Origin: JBBDWZ01 sp050732575
GTDB lineage: Bacteria; Gemmatimonadota; Gemmatimonadetes; Longimicrobiales; RSA9
Assembly (NCBI GenBank): GCA_050732575.1
Contig: JBOHRF010000016.1
Location: 1-41,473 of the forward strand
Direction: 5' to 3'
Length of the DNA stretch: 41,473 nucleotides
Below, in pieces: positions 24,807 through 33,113 of this stretch (position 1 is the stretch's first letter; the number at the start of each line of letters is the position of its first letter). Below the pieces are notes generated by a model. The model was not told the origin of the DNA. It made no database searches and worked only from the letters and a program-made list of their open reading frames with translations. A program made the translations under genes and the position numbers.

Positions 24807-27584
24807 GAGGCGCAACTGCCTGAGCACGTACTGCAGAATGCCGCCGTGGCGGTAATACTCGCTTTCCTGGGGTGTGTCGATACGGGCCGTGACGACAAAT
24901 TCGTTGCTGCTGCCATCCTCGCGGCGCGCCCGCACGGCCACGCGTTTGTCATTGGCGTTGCGCGCTGCCAGTGCCGCATCCAGTCCACTCAGATCGAACG
25001 TTTCGCGTCCGCTCAGTCCGAGCGTTGTCCGGTTTTGCCCATCCAGGAACTGCAACGGCAGGATCCCCATGCCAATCAGGTTCGAGCGGTGGATGCGCTC
25101 ATAACCTTCCGCAATTACCGCAAGCACGCCCTGGAGCAGCGGCCCTTTGGCCGCCCAGTCCCGCGATGAGCCCGTACCGTACTCCTGACCGGCAATGACG
25201 ATCAACGGCACGCCAGCGGCCTTGTACTTCTCGGCGGCGTCAAAGATGGACATGATGCCACCGTCGGGCATATACGTAGTGAAACCGCCCTCCACCTGGG
25301 GATTCAGCTGATTGCGCAAGCGCACATTGGCAAACGTTCCTCGCGCCATGACCTCATGATTGCCGCGTCGTGAGCCGTAGGAGTTGAAATCCTTGGCCTG
25401 CACACCGTGCTCGATCAAGTATTTGCCGGCCGGGCCATCCTTCTTGATGGAACCTGCGGGCGAGATGTGATCGGTCGTGATACTATCGCCCAGTATGGCC
25501 AGCACACGCGCGCCGCTGATGTCTTTTACGCTGGCCGGGGCATCCGGCATATCCTTGAAATACGGCGGATGCTTGATGTAAGTGGACTGCGCGTCCCATT
25601 CGAACAGATCACCCGAGGGTGAAGGCAACGCGCGCCACAGGTCATCACCATCGAATACATGTGCGTACTGCTTGCGGAACATCTCAGGGCGCACCGATTT
25701 CTGAATGACCTGCTCGATTTCCGCCTGCGATGGCCACAGGTCCTTGAGAAACACAGACCGGCCATTGGGGTCGGTGCCAATGGGTTCATTGTAAAGATCG
25801 ATGTCGACCCGGCCGGCCAACGCGTAAGCCACCACCAGGGGCGGAGACGCGAGATAGTTGGCGCGCACGTCAGGATTGATGCGGCCCTCGAAGTTGCGAT
25901 TGCCACTCAATACGGAGGCCACGACCAGCCCACCTTCCTCGATGGCAGCGGAAATCTCGGTTGGCAGGGGACCACTGTTGCCAATGCAGGTTGTGCAGCC
26001 GTAGCCCACCAGGTTGAAGCCCAGCTGGTCGAGGTCATCTTGCAGGCCTGCGTCACCCAGATAATCGGTCACCACCTTGGAGCCGGGAGCCAGGCTCGTC
26101 TTGACCCACGGTTTGACCTGCAGTCCACGCGCGACCGCGTTACGAGCCACCAAACCCGCGCCAATCATGACCGAAGGATTCGATGTGTTCGTGCAACTGG
26201 TGATGGCGGCAATCACCACGGCACCGTCACACAACATGAATTCAGTCCCTTGGCCGGCACAGGGCACACCGCGCCGGGCCAGCGGCTTGGTGAGCGCAAC
26301 GTCACCGCCCTCGTTCTTCCAGCGGTTGACGTCGCCACTGGTTGGACCACCCGCCGCGCCAGTCGCCGCGAGCATGAGGTCGAGTGCATCCACGAAACTC
26401 GATTTCACTTTGGAAAGCGGGATCCGATCCTGCGGCCGCCGCGGACCGGCCAGGCTGGGCTCTACGGTGGAAAGGTCCAGTTCGAGCGTGTCGCTGTAAT
26501 GCGCCTCAGGCGAGTCAGACGTATGGAAGAGTCCCTGCTCTTTCGTGTAGCGCTCTACCAGCTGCACCTGGTGATCGGATCGTCCCGTGAACTCCAGATA
26601 ATCGAGCGTCTTCTGATCTACCGGGAAGATGCCGCAGGTGGCGCCGTATTCGGGCGCCATGTTGCCGATGGTGGCGCGGTCTGCCAGTCGCAACGACGGC
26701 AAGCCCGGTCCGTAGAATTCAACGAATTTCCCGACTACGCCCTTCTTGCGCAGCAGCTCTGTGACAGTCAGCACCAGGTCGGTTGCCGTAGCCGCCTCAG
26801 GCAACTCGTTCACCAGGCGAAAACCGATCACTTGCGGAATCAGCATGGCAACGGGCTGTCCCAACATGGCGGCTTCCGCCTCGATGCCGCCTACACCCCA
26901 GCCAAGAACGCCCAGTCCATTGATCATGGTGGTGTGCGAGTCCGTGCCCACCAGAGTATCCGGATAAGCGCGGGGCATGCCGCCTTGATTGGGCTCGGTC
27001 GCAAACACGACACGCGCCAGGTACTCCAGGTTGACCTGATGCACGATGCCGGTACCGGGCGGCACGACCCGGAAGTTGCGCAGCGCCGTCTGGCCCCAGC
27101 GCAGGAACATGTAACGTTCGCGATTGCGCTCGTACTCCAGCTCGACGTTGCGGCGGAAGGCCAGGCGAGTACCGAACTCATCGACCTGTACGGAATGATC
27201 AATGACCAGCTCCGCCGGCACCAGCGGATTGATCTTCCCCGGGTCCCCGCCCATCAGCTTCATGGCCGCACGCATGGCAGCCAGATCCACTACGGCCGGC
27301 ACTCCTGTGAAATCCTGGAGCAACACGCGGGCGGGCGTGAAATTGATTTCCCGGTCGGACGCCTGCCTCGGATCCCAGCGGGCCAGCGCTTCGATATCGC
27401 CCGCCGCTTCTTCCGAATCATCCTCAAAACGCAACAAATTCTCGAGCAGCACTTTCAACGAATACGGCAAGCGCTCGATGTCATGGCCTGCCTTGCTGAC
27501 CGCGTCCAGCCGATGAATCTCGTACTTCTGATCCCCAACGCTCAGCGTGGCACGGCTGCCGAAGCTGTCCTTGCGATGCGCCAT
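24804..27584 (-). CDS. acnA: Aconitate hydratase A
   Basis: A 926-aa TCA-cycle enzyme that isomerises citrate to isocitrate; full length for AcnA/IRP1-type aconitases. The N-terminus (DSFGSRATLSVGDQKYEIHR, then LPYSLKVLLENLLRFED) is typical. Domain 1 substrate and cluster regions include TDSHTTMINGLGVLGWGVGG, ITSCTNTSNPSVMIGAG and GYGCTTCIGNSGPL, which give the three [4Fe-4S] cysteines. The swivelling domain 4 has GDSITTDHISPAGSI, YGSRRGNHEVMARGTFANVR and QEYGTGSSRDWAAKGPLLQG. ATG 27584 is preceded by AGAGA. Single-gene unit with the terminator at 24761-24806. Confidence 0.98.
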   Translation of the reverse strand: MAHRKDSFGSRATLSVGDQKYEIHRLDAVSKAGHDIERLPYSLKVLLENLLRFEDDSEEAAGDIEALARWDPRQASDREINFTPARVLLQDFTGVPAVVDLAAMRAAMKLMGGDPGKINPLVPAELVIDHSVQVDEFGTRLAFRRNVELEYERNRERYMFLRWGQTALRNFRVVPPGTGIVHQVNLEYLARVVFATEPNQGGMPRAYPDTLVGTDSHTTMINGLGVLGWGVGGIEAEAAMLGQPVAMLIPQVIGFRLVNELPEAATATDLVLTVTELLRKKGVVGKFVEFYGPGLPSLRLADRATIGNMAPEYGATCGIFPVDQKTLDYLEFTGRSDHQVQLVERYTKEQGLFHTSDSPEAHYSDTLELDLSTVEPSLAGPRRPQDRIPLSKVKSSFVDALDLMLAATGAAGGPTSGDVNRWKNEGGDVALTKPLARRGVPCAGQGTEFMLCDGAVVIAAITSCTNTSNPSVMIGAGLVARNAVARGLQVKPWVKTSLAPGSKVVTDYLGDAGLQDDLDQLGFNLVGYGCTTCIGNSGPLPTEISAAIEEGGLVVASVLSGNRNFEGRINPDVRANYLASPPLVVAYALAGRVDIDLYNEPIGTDPNGRSVFLKDLWPSQAEIEQVIQKSVRPEMFRKQYAHVFDGDDLWRALPSPSGDLFEWDAQSTYIKHPPYFKDMPDAPASVKDISGARVLAILGDSITTDHISPAGSIKKDGPAGKYLIEHGVQAKDFNSYGSRRGNHEVMARGTFANVRLRNQLNPQVEGGFTTYMPDGGIMSIFDAAEKYKAAGVPLIVIAGQEYGTGSSRDWAAKGPLLQGVLAVIAEGYERIHRSNLIGMGILPLQFLDGQNRTTLGLSGRETFDLSGLDAALAARNANDKRVAVRARREDGSSNEFVVTARIDTPQESEYYRHGGILQYVLRQLRL

Positions 27585-27697
27585 TTTCTCTGCATTCCTC
27601 GCGCTGTTTCAATGAGTCTGAACATGGCATCCCTCTGCACCTATGGAAACCCGAGCCGGTCTTGCGGAGGCGCGGGCCACTCCTAGCTTTTGCCGTC

Positions 27698-28891
27698 ATG
27701 CTGGCTACCACGACCAACCGCACGGCCACGCGCACGCACGGCTTCACCGAATCGGTGATCCGCGAGATGACACGCGTAGCTAACGAGCACGGCGCCATCA
27801 ACCTGGCGCAGGGCTTCCCTGATTTCCCCGCGCCCGAGATTCTGAAAGAAGCGGCCTGCGCCGCCATTCGGGCCAACATCAACCAGTACGCCGTTACCTG
27901 GGGCACACCCCGGTTCCGGCGGGCCCTGGCCGAGAAGTATCAACGCTGGTACGGTATGGACGTCGATGAGGCGCGCGAGATCACCGTCACCTGCGGCGCC
28001 ACGGAAGCCATGGCGGCCGTGTTGCTGGCTACGGTAAATCCCGGCGATGAAGTGATCGTCTTCGAGCCGTTTTACGAGAACTACGGTCCCGACGCGATTT
28101 TGTGTGATGGCAAGCCGGTACTCGTGCCGGTAAGCGCATCAGGCCCACTCGATCTGGATCGGATTGCGCAGGCGTTCAGTTCGTCCACCCGCGCCATCGT
28201 GCTGAACACACCCAACAATCCCACGGGCCGCGTGTTTTCGCGCCCCGAACTGGAAGCCATTGCACAGCTATGCATTGAGCATGACGTACTGGCCGTAACG
28301 GATGAGATCTACGAGCACATTCTGTATGAAGGCGAGCACATTCCGCTGGCCACGCTGGAAGGCATGCGCGAGCGCACGATCACGATCAGTGGCGCATCCA
28401 AGACATTCAGTGTCACTGGCTGGCGCGTGGGCACTATCATCGCGCCGCCAGACATCACGCCCGCTATCCGCAAGGTGCATGATTTCCTGACTGTAGGCGC
28501 TCCCGCGCCTTTACAGGAAGCTTGTGCCACAGCGCTGGAGCAGCTGGGGGCCGAATACTACCAGACGCTCACGCGCGAATACCGCGAACGGCGCGACGTC
28601 ATGTACCAGGGATTGATCGCGGCTGGCTTTCGCTGCACGGCGCCCCAGGGCGCTTACTACATCATGGCCGACTTCTCCGAGTTGAGCTTGCGCGACGATG
28701 ATGACTATGCGCGCTGGCTGGCCCGGGGCGGCGTACGCGCCGAACCGGGCACAGGTGTGGCCTCCGTACCTGGCTCGAGTTTCTACCAGCCTCCGGGTGG
28801 CCGGAATCAGATTCGTTTCGCGTTTTGCAAGCGCGTGGAAACACTCCGCCAGGCGGGCGAGCGTCTGCGCGACATCGCCGCAGAAAGTTAG
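27698..28891 (+). CDS. Class I/II pyridoxal-phosphate aminotransferase
   Basis: A 397-aa fold-type I aminotransferase; ATG 27698 gives the standard N-terminus, while a TTG 36 bases upstream is unlikely. Signatures: INLAQGFPDFPAPEILKEAA, CGATEAMAAVLLATVNPGDE, VLNTPNNPTG, the PLP lysine K235 in SGASKTFSVTGWRVG, and the terminal QIRFAFCKR with the carboxylate-binding Arg. The GFPDFPAP and SKTFSVTGW patterns are those of the methionine/kynurenine/glutamine aminotransferase branch (YbdL/KAT-like). Exact substrate unproven. Divergent from acnA; followed by an iterated palindromic element. Confidence 0.88.
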   Translation: MLATTTNRTATRTHGFTESVIREMTRVANEHGAINLAQGFPDFPAPEILKEAACAAIRANINQYAVTWGTPRFRRALAEKYQRWYGMDVDEAREITVTCGATEAMAAVLLATVNPGDEVIVFEPFYENYGPDAILCDGKPVLVPVSASGPLDLDRIAQAFSSSTRAIVLNTPNNPTGRVFSRPELEAIAQLCIEHDVLAVTDEIYEHILYEGEHIPLATLEGMRERTITISGASKTFSVTGWRVGTIIAPPDITPAIRKVHDFLTVGAPAPLQEACATALEQLGAEYYQTLTREYRERRDVMYQGLIAAGFRCTAPQGAYYIMADFSELSLRDDDDYARWLARGGVRAEPGTGVASVPGSSFYQPPGGRNQIRFAFCKRVETLRQAGERLRDIAAES

Positions 28892-28904
28892 TTCACTCAA
28901 CATC

Positions 28905-28979
28905 CGTTTCACGTTTTCGCTTTCGGCCGTTTTGGAACGGATCGAAAGCGAAAGCAAAAACGAACGCGAAAGCGTAACG
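28905..28979. repeat. Iterated palindromic intergenic element (CGAAAGCG words)
   Basis: TTTCGCTTTCG (28915-28925) and CGAAAGCGAAA (28943-28953) are exact inverted repeats; inside the loop CCGTT (28927-28931) pairs with AACGG (28936-28940), so the full hairpin has about 16 bp. The right side continues with further related words, AAAAACG, AACGCGAAAGCG and GTAACG, and the left with CGTTTCACG. It lies between convergent genes but lacks a T tract on either strand. Confidence 0.6.
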
Positions 28980-28994
28980 ATGCTGGTTAGTCGT

Positions 28995-29387
28995 TCAGGT
29001 CTTTTGTTTCGCACGCCACAGACTGGCGGCCAGCAGAAAACAACCCATGCCATTGAGAACGACGAGCGGCGAGTCGGGCGGCACGCCGGCCGAACCGCGC
29101 AGGAAGCGTGCGAGTGCAAACAGCATGAGGCCGAACAGCCAGAGCAGCTGACCGCCGTGGCGGCGTTGAAACCAGGCCAGAGCCCACGCCACCAGCCCGA
29201 GCGCAATGCCTGCCGAACTACAGTAGCCTCCTGCCATCCACAGCCAGACGCGCCCAGTAAGGCGCCCGCCCAGGTCCAATGTGAAGGCCAGGACCAGCAG
29301 CGCGAGCGCTACGTTGCGCAATCCGTGTTGCGCACGGTACAGAAGCGTGTGCTGACGTTCTGTCGATGCTCCGCGAGCGTCACTCAT
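28995..29387 (-). CDS. Small membrane protein, four transmembrane helices
   Basis: A 130-aa protein with ATG 29387. Four hydrophobic segments: about 23-41 (LRNVALALLVLAFTLDLGG), 49-72 (WLWMAGGYCSSAGIALGLVA), 78-97 (GGQLLWLFGLMLFALARFL) and 105-124 (PLVVLNGMGCFLLAASLW). Short helices around polar loops recall DUF2231-type membrane proteins, but I cannot confirm this. It is 31 nt downstream of the SRAP gene stop on the same strand and probably co-transcribed with it. Confidence 0.65.
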   Translation of the reverse strand: MSDARGASTERQHTLLYRAQHGLRNVALALLVLAFTLDLGGRLTGRVWLWMAGGYCSSAGIALGLVAWALAWFQRRHGGQLLWLFGLMLFALARFLRGSAGVPPDSPLVVLNGMGCFLLAASLWRAKQKT

Positions 29388-29418
29388 GGCGACGTTTCAC
29401 CCGCTCGGTCAGGACCCG

Positions 29419-30081
29419 TCAAAGAGGCTGTACACATGCGGGCGAATCGTGGGCGGCCGAATTCACGAGCGTAGAGACCGGGAACCATTCGAGCGCGGCA
29501 TCGGCCACTGACCCCAACAGACCCTGCAGCGTGTCCACGTCCGTCTCACGCGCCAGCCATGATGCGTAGGCGCGTGGCTCCAGAATCACGGGCATGCGGT
29601 CATGTATGCCCTGCAGCAGCGGACTGGCTTCTGTGGTCACGATGGAGCACGTGTACAGAGGCGAGCCCTGGGCATCGTACCAACGTGACCACAGGCCGGC
29701 AAACGCGAATGGCCGGCCGTCCGTGCGTCGGATCAGCGTCGGTCGGCTGTGGCTGCCGCCCTTCTGCCATTCGTAGAACCCATCGGCCGGGATCAGGCAG
29801 CGACGCTGCTGAAACGCCTCGCGAAACACGGGCTTTTCGAGCAGCGATTCCGCGCGCGCGTTGATACGCTTGGCCGCGTCGCGCCGGTCACGAGCCCAGT
29901 GCGGCACCAGTCCCCAGCTCAGCGTTGCCGTTCGCCACTCGCCCGTATGGCGGGAAACTACGGCCAGTACGGGTTGGGTAGGTGCAATGTTGTAACGGGG
30001 GCGATAATCCGCAGGCAGGTCGATGCCAAACTCGGCGTGCAATGCAGGCGCATCGCAGGTCAACGTGAATCGGCCGCACAT
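29419..30081 (-). CDS. yedK: SRAP-domain abasic-site shielding protein (YedK/HMCES type)
   Basis: A 220-aa protein of the SOS-response-associated peptidase family, which self-cleaves after Met1 and covalently links Cys2 to abasic sites in single-stranded DNA. All active residues are present: C2 (MCGRFTL), N31 (RYNIAPTQ), E104 (PADGFYEWQK) and H160 (GIHDRMPVIL). ATG 30081 must be the start because Cys must be residue 2. No Shine-Dalgarno is evident, so the mRNA may be leaderless. No LexA-type box is clear upstream. Divergent from the App1-like gene. Confidence 0.93.
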   Translation of the reverse strand: MCGRFTLTCDAPALHAEFGIDLPADYRPRYNIAPTQPVLAVVSRHTGEWRTATLSWGLVPHWARDRRDAAKRINARAESLLEKPVFREAFQQRRCLIPADGFYEWQKGGSHSRPTLIRRTDGRPFAFAGLWSRWYDAQGSPLYTCSIVTTEASPLLQGIHDRMPVILEPRAYASWLARETDVDTLQGLLGSVADAALEWFPVSTLVNSAAHDSPACVQPL

Positions 30082-30116
30082 AATGTGGTTCGCAACATAG
30101 CGCGCGCAGCCGGTGG

Positions 30117-30146
30117 TTGACAGCCTTTGAGCCTGCGCTCTACGCT
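30117..30146 (+). promoter_or_regulatory. Candidate promoter giving a leaderless App1-like transcript
   Basis: TTGACA at 30117-30122 (perfect -35) and TACGCT at 30141-30146 (TAnnnT -10), spacer 18. The expected transcription start falls at about 30152-30153, the A of the ATG, and there is no Shine-Dalgarno, so translation may be leaderless. Confidence 0.4.
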
Positions 30147-30152
30147 ACGCAC

Positions 30153-31322
30153 ATGTTCGAAGATCTGTCCTCCCTGGCTCGCACGGTAGGGCATGGACTG
30201 GGCTCGCTGAAACGCGACCTGGACAAACGCATCGGACGGACCGACCGCCCTCAGATCGTACCCTACCGCGGTTATGGCAATGATCAGGTGGTGTATGTGA
30301 GTGGTCGGGTCCTGCGCGATCCGGGCCTGACGCGCGCGCGCTCCGGTGATGCGTGGTGGCGCAATCTGCTCAACACGTACAAACGCATTGAATCCGATGA
30401 GATTCCGGGCGCTCGTGTGCGCGTGCGAGCGCTGGGCACAACGATGGATGTCAGCGCCGACCCGGACGGGTTCTTCCGGCTCGCCCTCAACGTGCGCAAG
30501 GGCACATCTGCCGAACCATGGCAGTCGATCGAATTCGAGTTGATCGAGCCCGCCACTAGGGATGCACCCAATCGAGCCTCCGGATTGGCGCTCTTGCCTC
30601 CGCCGCAGGCTGCGTTCGGTGTGGTCAGTGATCTGGATGACACCGTGATCCGGACCGATGTGCAGAGTGTGCCGCGCATGGTGCGCGCAATTGCACTGGG
30701 GAACGCGCACACTCGTCTGCCTTTTCAGGGTGTTGCTGCGTTTTATCGCGCGTTACAACTGGGCCGCGCCGGCGCCGCGGCCAACCCCATCTTTTACGTG
30801 TCCAGCAGTCCCTGGAACCTGTACGATCTGCTGGACGAGTTCCTTGCCATCCGGGGCATACCGGCAGGTCCGCTGATCCTGCGCGATTGGGGGCTGGGAG
30901 TGAATCCTGCCCGCAATGCCCCGCACAAGCTGGCTGCCATTGCCCACGTGTTGGATACATACCCGCAGCTGCCTTTCATCCTCATGGGCGATAGCGGTCA
31001 GGAAGACCCGGAAATTTACCGGGAGATCATCGCTCGTTATCCCAGCCGCATCCTGGCCGCCTACATTCGCAACGTCTCGCCCAAGCCGGAGCGGTCCGTC
31101 ACCATCAAGAACTTGATTCGGGAAGTAGCGGCGGCGGGAAGCACGATGGTGCTCACGGACGATACGCTGGCGGCCGCGCGCCATGCGCTGCAGCACGGTT
31201 GGATCTCAGAAGGTGCGATTGCGCAGATCCAGGCCGACGCGGAAAGCGAAACGGGGCCGGCGCCCGATGCGGACGCCGACCCCGTGGATACGCTTGTAAT
31301 TGAAACCGATCCGGAGCGCTGA
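30153..31322 (+). CDS. App1-like phosphatidate phosphatase (DUF2183) protein
   Basis: A 389-aa protein. ATG 30153 (MFEDLSSLARTVGHGLGSLK) is preferred over an upstream TTG. The C-terminal half is the App1 catalytic domain: DxDxT motif at about residues 160-164 in VVSDLDDTVIRTD, followed by FYVSSSPWNLYDLLDEFL, GPLILRDWGL, FILMGDSGQEDPEIYREI. These HAD-like features mark Mg-dependent phosphatidate phosphatases; yeast App1 is the reference. The N-terminal region is beta-rich (VYVSGRVLRDPGLTRARSG), as in other bacterial members. No signal peptide. Lipid metabolism is the likely role; tail is acidic and disordered. Confidence 0.85.
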   Translation: MFEDLSSLARTVGHGLGSLKRDLDKRIGRTDRPQIVPYRGYGNDQVVYVSGRVLRDPGLTRARSGDAWWRNLLNTYKRIESDEIPGARVRVRALGTTMDVSADPDGFFRLALNVRKGTSAEPWQSIEFELIEPATRDAPNRASGLALLPPPQAAFGVVSDLDDTVIRTDVQSVPRMVRAIALGNAHTRLPFQGVAAFYRALQLGRAGAAANPIFYVSSSPWNLYDLLDEFLAIRGIPAGPLILRDWGLGVNPARNAPHKLAAIAHVLDTYPQLPFILMGDSGQEDPEIYREIIARYPSRILAAYIRNVSPKPERSVTIKNLIREVAAAGSTMVLTDDTLAAARHALQHGWISEGAIAQIQADAESETGPAPDADADPVDTLVIETDPER

Positions 31323-31334
31323 CCCGATGGGCCG

Positions 31335-31712
31335 TTAGCTCATGGTTGCCGTGTCGAGATTGAATTGCATGTACCCGAGCAGCTGCTGCGCCAGCTCGGT
31401 GGCGCGGTCGAAGCTCGAATCGCCCCAAACGAAACCCTCGGATAACCTTACGTTAAAACGTTCACGCAGGGCCCCGCCGTCCGCCGGCCACCGGGTCAAC
31501 TCTGCGTAGCTGGCGGAAACGTACAGGGACACGCCTGCGTTCTCGCCCTCGTGCTGAAGTTTGACGCGGAAGCCGGCGACCGGGTGAACCAGGGTGCGGT
31601 CATGGCTCATGTGGCCGACCACGTCTACGGCCAGGCCGGGCACGCTGTCGGAAAGGTGCTGGAACGCTTGTTCCAGCTCGGTAACGCGGGTTGCGACTGC
31701 TCGCACATCCAT
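31335..31712 (-). CDS. Small uncharacterised protein
   Basis: A 125-aa protein. ATG 31712 is chosen because GGAGG lies about 7 nt upstream; the frame extends further upstream, but that part is Pro/Arg/Ser-rich and unlike protein. The N-terminal helix (DVRAVATRVTELEQAFQHLS) may be coiled-coil, followed by a beta-rich core (VHPVAGFRVKLQHEGENAGV, SLYVSASYAEL) and a C-terminal helix (ATELAQQLLGYMQFNL). No family recognised. Convergent with the App1-like gene, 12 nt apart. Confidence 0.6.
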   Translation of the reverse strand: MDVRAVATRVTELEQAFQHLSDSVPGLAVDVVGHMSHDRTLVHPVAGFRVKLQHEGENAGVSLYVSASYAELTRWPADGGALRERFNVRLSEGFVWGDSSFDRATELAQQLLGYMQFNLDTATMS

Positions 31713-32152
31713 AGACCCTCCAGGAGCGTGAGGCTCGCAGAAATGGGACTCGGAGGAGCGCTGCACGCCCAGTCGAGCCTGCCGGGGAGGACCAGGATCC
31801 TGCGGATTCTCAGGGGCTGGCACCCCTTCCCGGCTCGAAACACAGTAAACCCGAGTCTGGCGGGCCGCCATAGTCATCTGAGACGGCCCTCCGGGGCTTC
31901 CGGAGGCCGATTCCGGGCCCGTCCGGGCGTGCCCGAGGCTAAGCCGTTTCGGGCGTTGGAGTAGCGAGATTGGGTCACCCCAGGATAGGTCGGAGGGGGC
32001 GCGGGAACGATCCGGTCCGCGCGGTTTTGAAGGTACGGGTCCATCCGGTTGGGGGTTAGGTCGAAGCGGTACCACTGGGTGGCGATTGGGGTGCAAAAGC
32101 CCAGGGTCCTGCCGTAACGGAAGCGTTTATCGAGGGAGGAGGCGTTGAGGCG
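31713..32152. other. Unexplained GC-rich intergenic region with several hairpins
   Basis: About 440 nt with no convincing gene. It contains local inverted repeats, including TCCGG-GGCTT-CCGGA within the GGCC...GGCC at roughly 31883-31907, and CCCGAGGCTAAGCCGTTTCGGG near 31930-31951. Its composition and word use differ from flanking genes (runs of G such as GGTTGGGGGTTAGG). I checked by eye for the conserved cores of RNase P RNA, tmRNA, SRP RNA and saw none. It may be a long 5' leader of the gene at 31712, an unknown structured RNA, or decayed sequence. Confidence 0.4.
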
Positions 32153-32229
32153 GTGATGAATCTGCGATTTCGGTTGCGCGGGCCTCCCAACCTTGGTCGA
32201 GAGCGGTTTTTTGGATTGCGCTCGGTGTC

Positions 32230-32571
32230 ATGCTGATATCGGGACTGACCGGCCTGATCTGGAGGCTCTTATCCGGCGAGTTTGGGCGCGGACCCATGGC
32301 CGCGCTGACTTTGGGCATCGGTGCGCTGGTCGTTACCCTGGTTTACGGTCTCCTCAAGTTCACCAATCCGACCTTTCACCCCGAAAGTCATCTGTTCGAC
32401 TGGGGCGATGTAGACAGTCTGCGCAATTTGGCTCGCGGCGAGAAGCTGGATGCGCCCACCCGTGAATGGGCACGTTCCCTGGCGGATCGGATTGCCGTGG
32501 TACTGCCCGGTCGCTCCGCGCCGGCTCAGGGCCAGAGCCAGCCGAAAACGCCGGCCGTCAGGAGACCGTAG
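32230..32571 (+). CDS. Small membrane protein, apparent N-terminal frameshift
   Basis: 113 aa from ATG 32230, with two hydrophobic segments (MLISGLTGLIWRLL and MAALTLGIGALVVTLVYGLL) and a soluble C-terminal tail (DWGDVDSLRNLARGEKLDA). The first membrane helix clearly begins upstream of this ATG (in-frame FWIALGVMLISGL), yet that frame has no ATG, GTG or TTG start before a stop at 32146. A ribosome binding site GGGAGGAGG (32134-32142) followed by GTG 32153/ATG 32156 lies in another frame, and re-reading one T in the T6 run at 32207-32212 would join them. The tail overlaps the convergent gene by 46 nt. Function unknown. Confidence 0.55.
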   Translation: MLISGLTGLIWRLLSGEFGRGPMAALTLGIGALVVTLVYGLLKFTNPTFHPESHLFDWGDVDSLRNLARGEKLDAPTREWARSLADRIAVVLPGRSAPAQGQSQPKTPAVRRP

Positions 32572-33074
32572 ACTGCACCATCAAGGGCCTCCTTGATGGT
32601 TGCGCTCCAGCTATTGCCCCACCAGATCGACTTGCCGAACAAACCGCCGGTATACCCGAGCACGGCCGTGGTACCCGTAACCCGGAAAACGTCCATGTAC
32701 GGCGCACTGGCCGAGAGCGTGACGCTGGCCAGATAGGCGACAAAGAAGCTGATCATGAGGTAGTGCAGCACGCTCAACGCCATCGGCTTACCCATGCTCA
32801 TGCCGGGCTCTTTGACGATGATGAATCCGGATGACTCGGCGTACCGTTTTTGAGCTTCCGCATCTTTGCGCTCGGATGGGTCCATCATCTTCGGGTACAC
32901 GTACTGGCCAGGGCGCGCGCCTTTCATGAGCTCCTGCAAGCGATCCCCTTGCGGCGCACTGGGCCAATCCGTTCGGTGATGCGGAAGTGCCATCCACATG
33001 AGTGCAGAGGCGAAGAAAACCAGGATGGCGGACAACACGATCGGTAGCCACAGCTGCGCAAGCGAGACGTCCAT
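32526..33074 (-). CDS. Membrane protein, about three transmembrane helices
   Basis: A 182-aa protein with ATG 33074 and a strong GGAGGT 5-6 nt upstream. Residues about 8-29 form a helix (LWLPIVLSAILVFFASALMW), then a soluble loop with PHHRTDWPSAPQGDRLQELM and GQYVYPKMMDPSERKDAEA, then helices at about 100-120 (LSVLHYLMISFFVAYLASVT) and 133-180 (GTTAVLGYTGGLFGKSIWWG, LDGAVYGLLTAGVFGWLW). No family recognised. It is 39 nt downstream of the acyl-CoA oxidase-like gene and closes that operon. Confidence 0.7.
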   Translation of the reverse strand: MDVSLAQLWLPIVLSAILVFFASALMWMALPHHRTDWPSAPQGDRLQELMKGARPGQYVYPKMMDPSERKDAEAQKRYAESSGFIIVKEPGMSMGKPMALSVLHYLMISFFVAYLASVTLSASAPYMDVFRVTGTTAVLGYTGGLFGKSIWWGNSWSATIKEALDGAVYGLLTAGVFGWLWP

Positions 33075-33113
33075 CGCGACCTCCGTCGGTACGGGTGACG
33101 GTCATGCTGCGTT

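Noticed and set aside
25659..27686. Very long open frame (about 675 codons) on the plus strand
   Set aside because: It lies antisense to acnA, whose protein is full length and conserved; long shadow frames are expected in GC-rich DNA. The peptide is His/Arg/Gln-rich with no domain.
31713..32096. N-terminal extension of the gene at 31335-31712
   Set aside because: The extension is Pro/Arg/Ser-rich with no secondary-structure pattern, and a clear GGAGG ribosome binding site precedes ATG 31712.
31713..32152. RNase P RNA, tmRNA or SRP RNA gene
   Set aside because: None of the conserved cores that I know for these RNAs is visible on either strand.
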